In this document: one piece after another, positions 18,701 through 25,852 of the stretch
How positions within the stretch are numbered: the stretch's first letter is position 1
Layout of the letters: each line of letters starts with the position of its first letter
Source: CAZGAH01 sp964523295
GTDB lineage: Bacteria; Desulfobacterota; Desulfovibrionia; Desulfovibrionales; Desulfovibrionaceae
Length of the DNA stretch: 34,675 nt
Direction of reading: 5' to 3'
Assembly: GCA_964523295.1 (NCBI GenBank)
Contig: CAZGAH010000045.1
Location: 1 to 34,675 of the forward strand
Program-made: the position numbers and the translations under genes
The notes under the pieces: model-generated
The model's database searches: none
What the model saw: the letters and a program-made list of their open reading frames with translations, nothing else
What the model was told of the DNA's origin: nothing

Positions 18701-19568
18701 CGGCACGAACTTTTCCGAAACGGATTTACGGGGAGCCAGACTTTTCCGGGCCATCGCCCAGGAGGCCGATTTCACCAAGGCCAGACTGGGCGAAGCCAAT
18801 CTGGAGATGGGCGTCTTCATCAAGGCCAAACTCAAGAAGGCCGATCTGGACGGGGCGCGCATGCGCCAGACGCTGTTTCAGGAGGCCGACCTGACCGAGG
18901 TCTCGTTCCGCGACGCAAAGCTGGATATGGCGCTGATCCAGAACTGCAAGCTGGAAAAAGCGGATTTCAGCGGCTCCAGTCTGTACCTCACGCTCGTACA
19001 CGCCTCGGACATGCCCGAGGCCGATTTTCGCGACGCCATGCTCAAAAAAAGCCTGCTGCGCGAGCTGGATTGCTCAAAAGTCCGCTTCGACCGCTCTCGT
19101 CTCGACGAGGTCATGTTCCAGGGGACCAAAGGCACAGAGGTCTCCTTCAGGAATGCGGACCTGACCCGGTTCCGCACCAGCGGCGAAACCAGCCTGCCCG
19201 GAGCGGACTTCCGCAACGCCTGCCTGAGGGAGGCCTGCCTGCGGGAAACCGCATTGCCGGATGCGGACTTCATCGGCGCGGACCTGACCAGCGCGCTCTT
19301 CGAATACTGCGACCTCAGCCGGGTGAACATGCGAAACGTACCGGCGCGCGGCGCAAGCTTTCTCAAATGCGACCTGGCCGCCGCGAAACTGCACGGCCTG
19401 AACCTGATGACCGGCTCGTTGCGCAAATCGCGCGTGACCGAGGCCGACCTGGGCTGGGCCAATCTCTTCGCCACCGATATGTATAAAATGATTGTCGGCA
19501 GAACGAATTTTTCGGACGCCAACCTCACCCTGACCGCACTTCACCGCAAAACGGACCTCATCCGATGA
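15750..19568 (+). CDS. DUF2169 adaptor fused to a pentapeptide-repeat domain
   Basis: 1272 residues. Residues 1-300 are DUF2169 (MKVYKKKELSLSLTPFNIAG, VAGSCFAP, FENAYGGEGF, GLCIHRASVPNHDDEYADVS). Proteins of this family act as adaptors that place effector and DUF4150 tip on VgrG in other proteobacteria. Residues 330-520 are helical. About 570-760 form an unassigned alpha/beta block (DVFLIVMPDGTTNNSAAW). About 790-930 are coiled-coil. Residues 965-1260 are pentapeptide repeats (A[DN][LF]xx) folding as a right-handed quadrilateral beta-helix. It is far larger than a plain DUF2169 protein. No toxin motif is recognised, although the middle block is a candidate cargo or binding domain. Its stop overlaps the next start. 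Confidence 0.88.
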   Translation: MKVYKKKELSLSLTPFNIAGRQYLSFAVMTYFDLTAPDDLLTDQDLWRDVPDQLGATPILDTGMPKQRAELLVAGSCFAPRGKTIPATQVRVRVGDVEKTLEVFGNRWFKLDGSISEPRPFVEMPIVFENAYGGEGFSQNPVGKGYTMYVDENGETYRPLPNIEHPSRTIGATYDQPDPAGLRMIDVTWEPRASKTGTYDDNWLADRWPNLPMDIDHSFFNTAQADQWADTFFTGDEVIEIDKMHPDLRRIISHLPGVRIRLFPTLITNFKPFRDKSQDKEEFIEAPTRLDTVWLFPSILRGLCIHRASVPNHDDEYADVSRVYLDFERLSDPPLPIEEYLERQRKAMDLSIPIDMAPFEAASKDIGQAMKTLKNSPKEVARVKKAILGQEPAMPRTADEMVTMGQRVADGNFKTLDQLEKVAKDLHGQFGHMVKIDLTVFDRMRAKVQETMAGARKTAEAIKAGQAKAEATKKAVLEKANASLDTMTDPEFIRSKGIDPELVGKHIDMSTRFSLPEGTGNPWHDSGFPFVIACRRALENDFQVQDALHALGLPDRVIRRAWLGINPSERLEDPVAWGLAKPPAPGAPAPAPLRIPAGLILPRFDGPTLNRILVRAGYEDCDFDHFLTETLVQGSAELPLALPPPEPGGYWVRVADELQALFMEEEIGDACGVVAMSDAGQAPDDATLKAIAEKDVFLIVMPDGTTNNSAAWAPWPQTFKNARLLTLPKGNSVFEARAAGVDVRALVMEALPPDFAEANRIEATLPEAGKAPTASPVPPLKFPTFDFKKDAADLRATLEARLQPQKDKLLAMKADMDSQFDATLAKLGKTRQEYEALAKAEAAVPFPERNRKMIEAMVEERKRLKATGAMTPEMEKSMDKALAEAKKSVSEANTIYERDMARIAQSEKQFAQAREQIAARKLPGGASEEMAAAGLDPELLRPMTREEVVERYERGLPFAKRTLSGLDLSRLELPGIDLSEAILVGTNFSETDLRGARLFRAIAQEADFTKARLGEANLEMGVFIKAKLKKADLDGARMRQTLFQEADLTEVSFRDAKLDMALIQNCKLEKADFSGSSLYLTLVHASDMPEADFRDAMLKKSLLRELDCSKVRFDRSRLDEVMFQGTKGTEVSFRNADLTRFRTSGETSLPGADFRNACLREACLRETALPDADFIGADLTSALFEYCDLSRVNMRNVPARGASFLKCDLAAAKLHGLNLMTGSLRKSRVTEADLGWANLFATDMYKMIVGRTNFSDANLTLTALHRKTDLIR

Positions 19569-20620
19569 ACAGAGACGACGTACTGGCCGCCATTGCCAGA
19601 AACGATACCCTGGAAGGGCTGAACCTGAGCGGCATCGACCTCGCCGGCGCGGATCTGACCGGCGGCCGGTTCTGGGACACCGACCTCACGGGCGCCAATT
19701 TCCGCGGTGCGAACATCCAGAAGACCGGGTTCAAGAACGTGATCCTGCAGCAGGCCTGCTTCGACCAGGTCGACCTGACGCGGGTCGACCTGCGCGGCCT
19801 GAACCTGACCGGCGCCTCGTTTCGCCAGGCGACCTTCTTCATGACCCTGCTCTCCGAGGCCGATCTCACGGGCGCGGATTTCTCGGATACGCAGGTCCGC
19901 TGGACGGTCATTCAGAACGGGAAGCTGAACGGCGCCAATTTCCGGCAGGCCGTGCTGGAAAAGACGCTGCTGCAGGAGACCGATGTCGCCAAGGCCGATT
20001 TCACCAAGGCCGACCTCACGCGCACGGTGTTCATGAACGCCGACCTGCGGACCACGGTATTCACGGGCGCGAAGTTCTTCAAGTGCGTGCTGCGCGAGTG
20101 CAACCTCGCGGGCATCGACCTGCGCGGCCTGACCCTGTCCACGGTCCTGGCCGACGGCGCCGACTTCACCGACTCCGATCTGTCCGGTTGCAATCTGGTC
20201 ATGACCAATTTCATGAACGCAAAGCTGGACCGGGCGCGGCTCGACGGCGTCGACGCCCGGAACGCCATGTTCATGAAGGCCCGGATGCAGGAGGCCAGCC
20301 TGCGCAACGCCAATCTGGAGCAGGCCTTTCTCGGGCAGGCGGACCTGACCGGCGTCGATCTGCGCGGCGCGCGCCTGCATACCGCCGTGCTCCAGAAGGC
20401 CAGACTCCGGGGCACGCAGCTGCAAAACGCGGATTGCAGTTTCGCCGACTTCAGCCACGCCGATCTCAGCTACGCCAATTTCACCAAGGCAACATTGTAT
20501 ATGGCCAAGTTTCACACCGTGCTCATCGAAAAAACCTGTTTCGACGGAGCGAACACGACGCTGATGCGCGGAACCGACCCGGCGCTGTCCGAGGCCGAAA
20601 ACTGGAATCCGCCGCAATAG
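19565..20620 (+). CDS. Pentapeptide-repeat protein of the T6SS cargo module
   Basis: 351 residues built almost wholly of pentapeptide repeats (for example GADLTGGRFWDTDLTGANFR, DLSYANFTKATLY). The ATGA overlap with the preceding gene shows translational coupling. Its repeats resemble the C-terminal repeats of the DUF2169 fusion, so the two probably arose by duplication and may stack as one extended beta-helix. Such genes recur between DUF2169 and DUF3540 in cargo clusters. Whether it is structural, adaptor or effector is unknown. Confidence 0.88.
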   Translation: MNRDDVLAAIARNDTLEGLNLSGIDLAGADLTGGRFWDTDLTGANFRGANIQKTGFKNVILQQACFDQVDLTRVDLRGLNLTGASFRQATFFMTLLSEADLTGADFSDTQVRWTVIQNGKLNGANFRQAVLEKTLLQETDVAKADFTKADLTRTVFMNADLRTTVFTGAKFFKCVLRECNLAGIDLRGLTLSTVLADGADFTDSDLSGCNLVMTNFMNAKLDRARLDGVDARNAMFMKARMQEASLRNANLEQAFLGQADLTGVDLRGARLHTAVLQKARLRGTQLQNADCSFADFSHADLSYANFTKATLYMAKFHTVLIEKTCFDGANTTLMRGTDPALSEAENWNPPQ

Positions 20621-20654
20621 CGGCCCGCATCAAAGGGACAAAGGGAGATACGCA

Positions 20655-21284
20655 ATGATACCTCAGCCATCCATACCCTACGCATCCGAAGGCCTCGGTC
20701 TTCTCCATGGCCGCGTCCGCGCCGCCAGCGACCGGCACTTCGCCGTGTCCACGGAGCGCGGCGAATTTCTGGCCGAACGCGCGGACGGCTGCCTGCTGCG
20801 GCCGCGCCCGGGCGACCTCGTCCTGCTCTCCGCGGACAGCCAGGAGAGTTTCGTGCTGTCCGTCCTGCGGCGCGCCGACCGGAACGCCTTTTCCGAGCTG
20901 GACTTTCCCGGCACGGTGGCCCTGCGCGCGCGCGGGGACATGCACTTCCTGGCCGACGGCGACCTGAACGCCGCGGCCGGTAAGGCCATGAGCCTGACGG
21001 CCGAGACCGCCGAGGCACGCTTCGGCGAGGCCAGCCTGTTGGTCAAAACCCTGCGCACCACGGCCAAATGCCTGAGCCTGGTCGCGGAGACGGTCGATCA
21101 GGTGGCCTCGCGGCTGACCCAGCGCCTCAAGAACACCGTCCGTCTGGTCGAAGAGCACGAAGAGGTCCAGGCCGGCACAACGCGCTACCTGGTCGAGAAC
21201 ACGCTGACCATGCACTCGCGCAACGCCATACACGTGGCAGAGGAAGTGGTCAAAATCGACGCCGGACAGGTGCATCTGGGCTGA
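20655..21284 (+). CDS. DUF3540 protein of the T6SS cargo module
   Basis: 209 residues, with GGGAG seven bases before the ATG. The N-terminal half is beta-rich (LLHGRVRAASDRHFAVSTER, LRPRPGDLVLLS) and the C-terminal half has repeated short strands and helices ending in VVKIDAGQVHLG. From length, order and position I assign DUF3540, which regularly sits between pentapeptide and DUF4150 genes next to vgrG. The biochemical role is not established; the beta-helical tail suggests a spike or cargo structural part. Confidence 0.72.
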   Translation: MIPQPSIPYASEGLGLLHGRVRAASDRHFAVSTERGEFLAERADGCLLRPRPGDLVLLSADSQESFVLSVLRRADRNAFSELDFPGTVALRARGDMHFLADGDLNAAAGKAMSLTAETAEARFGEASLLVKTLRTTAKCLSLVAETVDQVASRLTQRLKNTVRLVEEHEEVQAGTTRYLVENTLTMHSRNAIHVAEEVVKIDAGQVHLG

Positions 21285-21402
21285 CCGAGCCTGCCCGCTG
21301 GCCGCAACAAGAACGTCGGCGCACGGCTTCACGCCGCGCGACCCGGCGTTCTGCGCGCAAGCGCGGCGGTCGATACGGACGACAGCAACAAGGAGACACT
21401 CT

Positions 21403-21807
21403 ATGTTCATGCTTACGCAGGGTGCCGGCATGGATTTCGCTTTTCCCGACGTCTGCAAGACCCCGGCAGGTCCGGCCGTCGTGCCGATTCCCTATCCGAA
21501 CACGGCCATGACCTCGACCACGGCGCCGGCAGCGTTCAATGTGCTCACCGACTGCATGCCCACGCTGAACCTCATGTCCCAGGGTCTGGTCAGCATGGGC
21601 GACCAACCCGGCGTGCTCCTGGGCATGGCCGATCAGTGCATCGCCGGAGGCGCATTCTATGTCGTCGGCTGCGCGACCATCCTCGTCGGCGGGGCCCCGG
21701 CCCAGCGCCTGACCAGCGTGACCGGGCAGAACGCCATGGGCAAGCTGCCCAACACGGCGGGCGCCTGCATCGCCCCCAGCCAGGTCACGGTGCTGACCCT
21801 GGGCTGA
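21403..21807 (+). CDS. DUF4150 PAAR-like spike tip protein
   Basis: 134 residues, with AAGGAG seven bases before the ATG. It has the typical DUF4150 text DVCKTPAGPAVVPIPYPNTA and a Gly-rich centre (VVGCATILVGGAPAQRLTSV), the region that forms the sharpened PAAR-type cone on VgrG. It ends soon after the PAAR-like domain (APSQVTVLTLG), so it carries no fused toxin. It is the last gene of the island and faces a convergent gene 70 bases away. Confidence 0.87.
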   Translation: MFMLTQGAGMDFAFPDVCKTPAGPAVVPIPYPNTAMTSTTAPAAFNVLTDCMPTLNLMSQGLVSMGDQPGVLLGMADQCIAGGAFYVVGCATILVGGAPAQRLTSVTGQNAMGKLPNTAGACIAPSQVTVLTLG

Positions 21808-21836
21808 GCGACGCCGCACGCTCCGTTGCCTGCGCC

Positions 21837-21869
21837 GCGCGGGTCCGTCGTTTCCTGCCGGACCCGCGC
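21837..21869. terminator. 11-bp hairpin between convergent operons
   Basis: GCGCGGGTCCG (21837-21847) pairs perfectly with CGGACCCGCGC (21859-21869) around an 11-base loop. It lies between the DUF4150 stop and the alcohol dehydrogenase stop, so it can end both transcripts. There is no T-run. Confidence 0.6.
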
Positions 21870-21874
21870 AGGGC

Positions 21875-23029
21875 TCAGAGCGCCTTTTCCAGGATACCTG
21901 TCAGTTCCCGTTCGGTCAGGGGGATGGGGTTGCCCTTCATGCTGCTGGCCTTGCCGGCCTTGGCCGTGACCAGGGGAATGGCCCCGGCTGTCAGCCCGGC
22001 AGCGGCGAGGCCGGGGACCTTGAAGGCCGCGCACAAGGCCCTGACCCAGGCCGCCCCGTCGTCGGCGCTGGCCTGCGGCTGGTTGGAGAGCAGGCGGGCG
22101 ACCTCGGCGTAGCGCGCCAGGGCCAGACTTTCGGGCGCGCGCGTGCGCAGGGCCTGGACGTTGGCGTCCATGACCAGGGGCAGTAATCGCGCGCAGACCA
22201 GACCATGGGGCATGTCGAACAGCCCGCCCAGCGGTGCGGCAAAGCCGTGTACCGCGCCCAGTTTGGCATTGGCCAGGGCCAGTCCGCCGAACAAACTGGC
22301 CAGGGCCATGTCCTCGCGCGCATCCCTGTCGTCGGGCTGCTCCCAGGCCCGGAACAGCGAGCGGGACACGCGGCGGATACCCTCCCGGCACAACCCGTCG
22401 GTCAGCGGATTCGCCGCCGGCGTGACATAGGCCTCGATGAGCTGGGTCAGGGCGTCCAGGCCCGTGGCAGCGGTGATGTCCGGGGGCAGCGAGAGCGTCA
22501 ACTCGGGGTCGACCACGGCCAGCCTGGGCAGCATCCACGGCGAGCGCAGGCTCACCTTCACGCGGTGCTCGGCGGATGTGAGCACGCTGTTGCGCGTCAC
22601 CTCGGCGCCGGTGCCGGCGGTGGTCGGAATGGCGATGCAGGGCAGACCGGGCCGGGAGAGCGGCTGTCCCCGCCCGATCACCTCCAGATACGCCATGATC
22701 TCGCCCGGGTTGCTGTGCAGCGCGGCGACCGCCTTGGCCGCGTCGATCACGCTGCCGCCCCCCAGACCGATGACCAGATCGCAGCCCTCTTCCCGGGTCC
22801 GGGCCACGGCCTCGTCGATCAGGTCGATCCGGGGCTCGCCAAGAACGGCGAAGGTGAGAACCTCCAGCCCGCGACCGAGCAGTGCGGCCAGCAATCCGGA
22901 CGCACGCTCGCGCTGACGCCCGGTGAGCAGAAAGACTTTTCTTCCCATGCTTGCCGCCCGGTCCGGCACCTGCTGCAAGGTCGCGTGACCGAACAGTATC
23001 TGCGTGGCGGTGGAAAACTCGAAGCGCAT
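21875..23029 (-). CDS. Iron-containing alcohol dehydrogenase
   Basis: 384 residues, the usual length of the Fe-ADH family, which oxidises alcohols or reduces aldehydes with NAD(P). The nucleotide-binding motif GGGSVIDAAK is at 90-99, and PTTAGTGAEVT at 135-145. Of the four metal-ligand positions known from FucO, three are kept (Asp192, His261, His275) and the second His is Gln196 (LDALTQLIEAY), a change common in one subgroup. GGAGG lies eight bases before the ATG. It follows the small monooxygenase gene by 30 bases and is cotranscribed. The substrate cannot be told from sequence. Confidence 0.9.
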   Translation of the reverse strand: MRFEFSTATQILFGHATLQQVPDRAASMGRKVFLLTGRQRERASGLLAALLGRGLEVLTFAVLGEPRIDLIDEAVARTREEGCDLVIGLGGGSVIDAAKAVAALHSNPGEIMAYLEVIGRGQPLSRPGLPCIAIPTTAGTGAEVTRNSVLTSAEHRVKVSLRSPWMLPRLAVVDPELTLSLPPDITAATGLDALTQLIEAYVTPAANPLTDGLCREGIRRVSRSLFRAWEQPDDRDAREDMALASLFGGLALANAKLGAVHGFAAPLGGLFDMPHGLVCARLLPLVMDANVQALRTRAPESLALARYAEVARLLSNQPQASADDGAAWVRALCAAFKVPGLAAAGLTAGAIPLVTAKAGKASSMKGNPIPLTERELTGILEKAL

Positions 23030-23059
23030 GATCCGATCCTCCGCGTCGTCGATCCGTGA

Positions 23060-23368
23060 CTATCCCCAGCCGACCTCGTCGGGAAACACGTTTGCGTACT
23101 TCACGGCGCTGCGCGGCGCCGCCATCATCGGGGCCACGGTGTCGCGCCATTTCTGATAATGCGCGGTCTCCTTGTGCCGGGCCGGGTCCTCGGCCGTGCG
23201 ATAGACCTCCATGAGCACGAACCGGGTGGGATCGTCGGCCTGCTGCAGCACGTCAAACCGGGCGATGCCGGGCTCCTGAACGCTGTGCGCCGCGTTCTCG
23301 CTGGAAGCAGCCTGAAACGCGGCAACAGACTCGGGCTTCACCTGAACATGAACAGCAACGATGAGCAT
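23060..23368 (-). CDS. ABM/YgiN-like small monooxygenase
   Basis: 102 residues, the usual size of the antibiotic-biosynthesis-monooxygenase fold (ferredoxin-like, dimeric), which includes quinol monooxygenase YgiN and LsrG. Typical blocks are MLIVAVHVQVKPESVAAFQA, EPGIARFDVLQ and RFVLMEVYRT. The ATG at 23368 is chosen for GGGAGG five bases upstream; the frame is open further back without a ribosome site. It is the first gene of an operon with the alcohol dehydrogenase, suggesting a joint role in aldehyde, quinone or aromatic turnover. Confidence 0.82.
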   Translation of the reverse strand: MLIVAVHVQVKPESVAAFQAASSENAAHSVQEPGIARFDVLQQADDPTRFVLMEVYRTAEDPARHKETAHYQKWRDTVAPMMAAPRSAVKYANVFPDEVGWG

Positions 23369-23702
23369 GGAAACCTCCCGCGTCAAAGGGAAAGTGGACG
23401 ATGTATGTATTCCGTACGCCGCTTTTCCCCGCCTGGCAAGGACATGAATGGGCGTGGGCACGATGTCGCCGGCGGAAGTGCCATGCGCTGCAAGGCACTG
23501 TTGCTGGCTGAGGATCATGGCGTTGGCGACAGCATGGAAATAGAGTAGCGTTGCTGCATTTCAGGTTGTGACTGCCGCCTTGAATGACCCGGGCAGACCG
23601 CCACAGGTCCAGAAACAGATGCAGGGTAAGAACAATCAAAAACCAACGACAAGTGGCTCCGCCTGGGTGCATGCATTCGCTGACTTATCCAGACGAAAGC
23701 AT
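23369..23702. other. Intergenic region without a gene
   Basis: This lies between divergent operons. I see no supported ORF or RNA; the short frames lack ribosome sites. The sequence becomes AT-rich towards 23700, where the promoter of the ATPase operon starts. Confidence 0.5.
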
Positions 23703-23731
23703 TTGACAATCGCTCCGCATTTACATATATA
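23703..23731 (+). promoter_or_regulatory. Near-consensus sigma-70 promoter for the ATPase/DUF4276 operon
   Basis: TTGACA (23703-23708), a 17-base spacer and TATATA (23726-23731), followed by an A-run. The expected transcript starts near 23738, about 70 bases before the ATG of the ATPase gene. Confidence 0.7.
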
Positions 23732-23807
23732 AAAAGACGTTTTAAGCTGAAGAGTCCTTATCTGAGATTATTACATGAAGAGCATGTGGAATATGGGAGA
23801 AGTATAC

Positions 23808-24914
23808 ATGGCAGACTCGCTAGACAAATTGACAATTCGCGGTTTCAAATCCATTCGAGAATTGAACGACTTCGAATTGAAGGATCTGAATATCTTCGTC
23901 GGGGCCAATGGCGCGGGGAAAAGCAACCTGATTTCCTTTTTCCAGATGCTGCAATCGCTGACTGGAGGAACCCTTGCCGACTACGTACGCGACTGCGGGG
24001 GCATCAGCGATCTTCTCCACAATGGCCGGAAGGCGACCAGACAAATGGAATTCGAAACACGTTTCGGCCCACGTGGTTACCGTTTTACGCTTAAACCCGG
24101 TCCAGGGGAAGGTTTTGCGCTGACCGATGAAGCTCGTTACGCCGAGCACGACCCTTCAGGCTGGTGTAACCTTGAAAGCAGTGGAGACAATTCGTCATTA
24201 TTGGTCAACGAAGCGAAAGGGACTTCACATAACAGCCAATACAGCAAACCAGTGTATGAGGCCATTCACTCCTGGAAAATTTACCATTTCCACGATACCA
24301 GCCTGACCGCGTCCATGAGGCACGCTGAAATCGTTGAGGACAATGCAGTACTGCGATACGATGCATCAAACATTGCTCCGTTTTTGTTGCGTCTTCGAAA
24401 TCAACAAACATTCTTTTATGATGAAATCCTGAATACCTGTCGGCTTGCTGCACCGTTCTTTGACGATTTTTTACTCGACACCCAACAACTGGGGCCAAAG
24501 ACGAAGGTTGCTCTTTCATGGAGAACCAGGGGATCGGATTATCCCATGCAACCGTATCACCTGTCCGACGGCACCATTCGATTTGTCTGCCTTGCCACGG
24601 CACTTCTACAACCGAAACCGCCATCCACCATCATCATTGATGAACCCGAGCTGGGCCTGCATCCAGAAGCGATACGGATTCTTGGCGAACTCATAGCAGA
24701 TGCGGCCAGGCGAACACAGATCATCGTCGCAACGCAGTCCCCCCTTTTACTCGATCAGTTTTCCATTGAGGATATCATCGTGGTGAATCGCAGGAAAGGG
24801 CAATCAACGTTTGAACGCCTGAAGCGCTCGGCGTATACTGAATGGCTGGATAGATATTCAATCGGCGAGCTTTGGACCAGGAATGTCATCCAGGGAGGTA
24901 CAACCAATGAGTAA
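23808..24914 (+). CDS. AAA ATPase (AAA_21, RecF/OLD-like ABC fold)
   Basis: 368 residues from ATG 23808, chosen for GGAG eight bases upstream; an in-frame ATG at 23775 lacks a site. Start KLTIRGFKSIREL, Walker A GANGAGKS (32-39), signature-like YHLSDGTIRFVCLATALL, Walker B IIIDEPELGLHP with Asp278-Glu279, and ATQSPLLLDQF in the H-loop position (Gln in place of His). This is the compact SMC/ABC ATPase type found in OLD-like and other defence ATPases. It overlaps the DUF4276 gene by eight bases, so both products are probably made together as a complex. GC content is lower than in the flanking islands. Confidence 0.88.
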   Translation: MADSLDKLTIRGFKSIRELNDFELKDLNIFVGANGAGKSNLISFFQMLQSLTGGTLADYVRDCGGISDLLHNGRKATRQMEFETRFGPRGYRFTLKPGPGEGFALTDEARYAEHDPSGWCNLESSGDNSSLLVNEAKGTSHNSQYSKPVYEAIHSWKIYHFHDTSLTASMRHAEIVEDNAVLRYDASNIAPFLLRLRNQQTFFYDEILNTCRLAAPFFDDFLLDTQQLGPKTKVALSWRTRGSDYPMQPYHLSDGTIRFVCLATALLQPKPPSTIIIDEPELGLHPEAIRILGELIADAARRTQIIVATQSPLLLDQFSIEDIIVVNRRKGQSTFERLKRSAYTEWLDRYSIGELWTRNVIQGGTTNE

Positions 24915-25623
24915 TTATGTGGAAGTGGTTGTGCTTGTGGAAGGGCAAACAGAACAGCACTTCGTCAAGCAGCTGCTTACGCCGTATATGTCAGAGCGCA
25001 GTATTTATTTAACACCAATCATACTGAATAAGCCTGGGGAAAAAGGTGGTGATGTAAAATTCTCACACGCAAAGAATGACATTGAGAAACATTTAAAGCA
25101 GCGGCGGGACACCTGGATTACGATACTGGTCGATTACTACGGAATCAGGAGCGATTGGCCGGGGTATGCTGAATCCAAACGTCAAGTGGAGCATACGAAA
25201 AAAGCTAAAATTATGAATGAGGCTACAGCAGAACTTGTGCAACAACTCTTCCCAGAACACAACCCCGGGAGTCGTTTCATCCCCTATGTTTCCATGTATG
25301 AGCTTGAGGCACTTTATTTCAGCGATCCTGCTTGTCTGGCAGCGAAGATAGGGGTAAACCAACACGCTGTCGACTCGATTCTTGAGGAATGTGGGGAGCC
25401 GGAAAAAATCAACGACCAGAGCACAACGGCACCCTCAAAAAGATTACAGGCTCTTTCGAATCGTTTCAAAAAAATCATCACGGGCGTAGCGATAGCCACG
25501 GAAATCGGCATCCCTAAAATGCGTTGCGCCTGCCCGCTGTTTAACGCCTGGATAACCAGACTTGAATCGCTTGCAAAGAAGGCAGATGGCGAAGCGCAGA
25601 CCCAACGGGCTGAAACGTCATGA
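24907..25623 (+). CDS. DUF4276 protein, TOPRIM-like, partner of the ATPase
   Basis: 238 residues from ATG 24907 (GGGAGGT seven bases upstream), overlapping the ATPase stop. The N-terminus VEVVVLVEGQTEQHFV carries the EG.TE motif with Glu12, as in the first strand of TOPRIM domains. WITILVDYYG and YVSMYELEALYFSD offer further acidic residues. DUF4276 proteins commonly sit beside AAA_21 ATPases. By analogy with OLD nucleases, where ATPase and TOPRIM domains are joined, I infer a two-part nuclease-type defence module. This is not proven by sequence. Confidence 0.8.
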   Translation: MSNYVEVVVLVEGQTEQHFVKQLLTPYMSERSIYLTPIILNKPGEKGGDVKFSHAKNDIEKHLKQRRDTWITILVDYYGIRSDWPGYAESKRQVEHTKKAKIMNEATAELVQQLFPEHNPGSRFIPYVSMYELEALYFSDPACLAAKIGVNQHAVDSILEECGEPEKINDQSTTAPSKRLQALSNRFKKIITGVAIATEIGIPKMRCACPLFNAWITRLESLAKKADGEAQTQRAETS

Positions 25624-25852
25624 GGCACGCACAAGCTGCTCCCCGGCCGGATGCTGATGAACCTTTTCTTTTTTTTCATTTCTGCATACCATACCGCCAT
25701 CGCGGAGATATGGCCGCGTTGCTTGCGGTGGCCCCGAAAACCACGGACGGGGTAGCCCGAGCGCCGTGTCATAGCCATCTCCCGTCACGGCAGAGGATTT
25801 TGATTCATGCGCGCAACAATACCAAACACCAAAAGCGATATGGTTATTCGAC

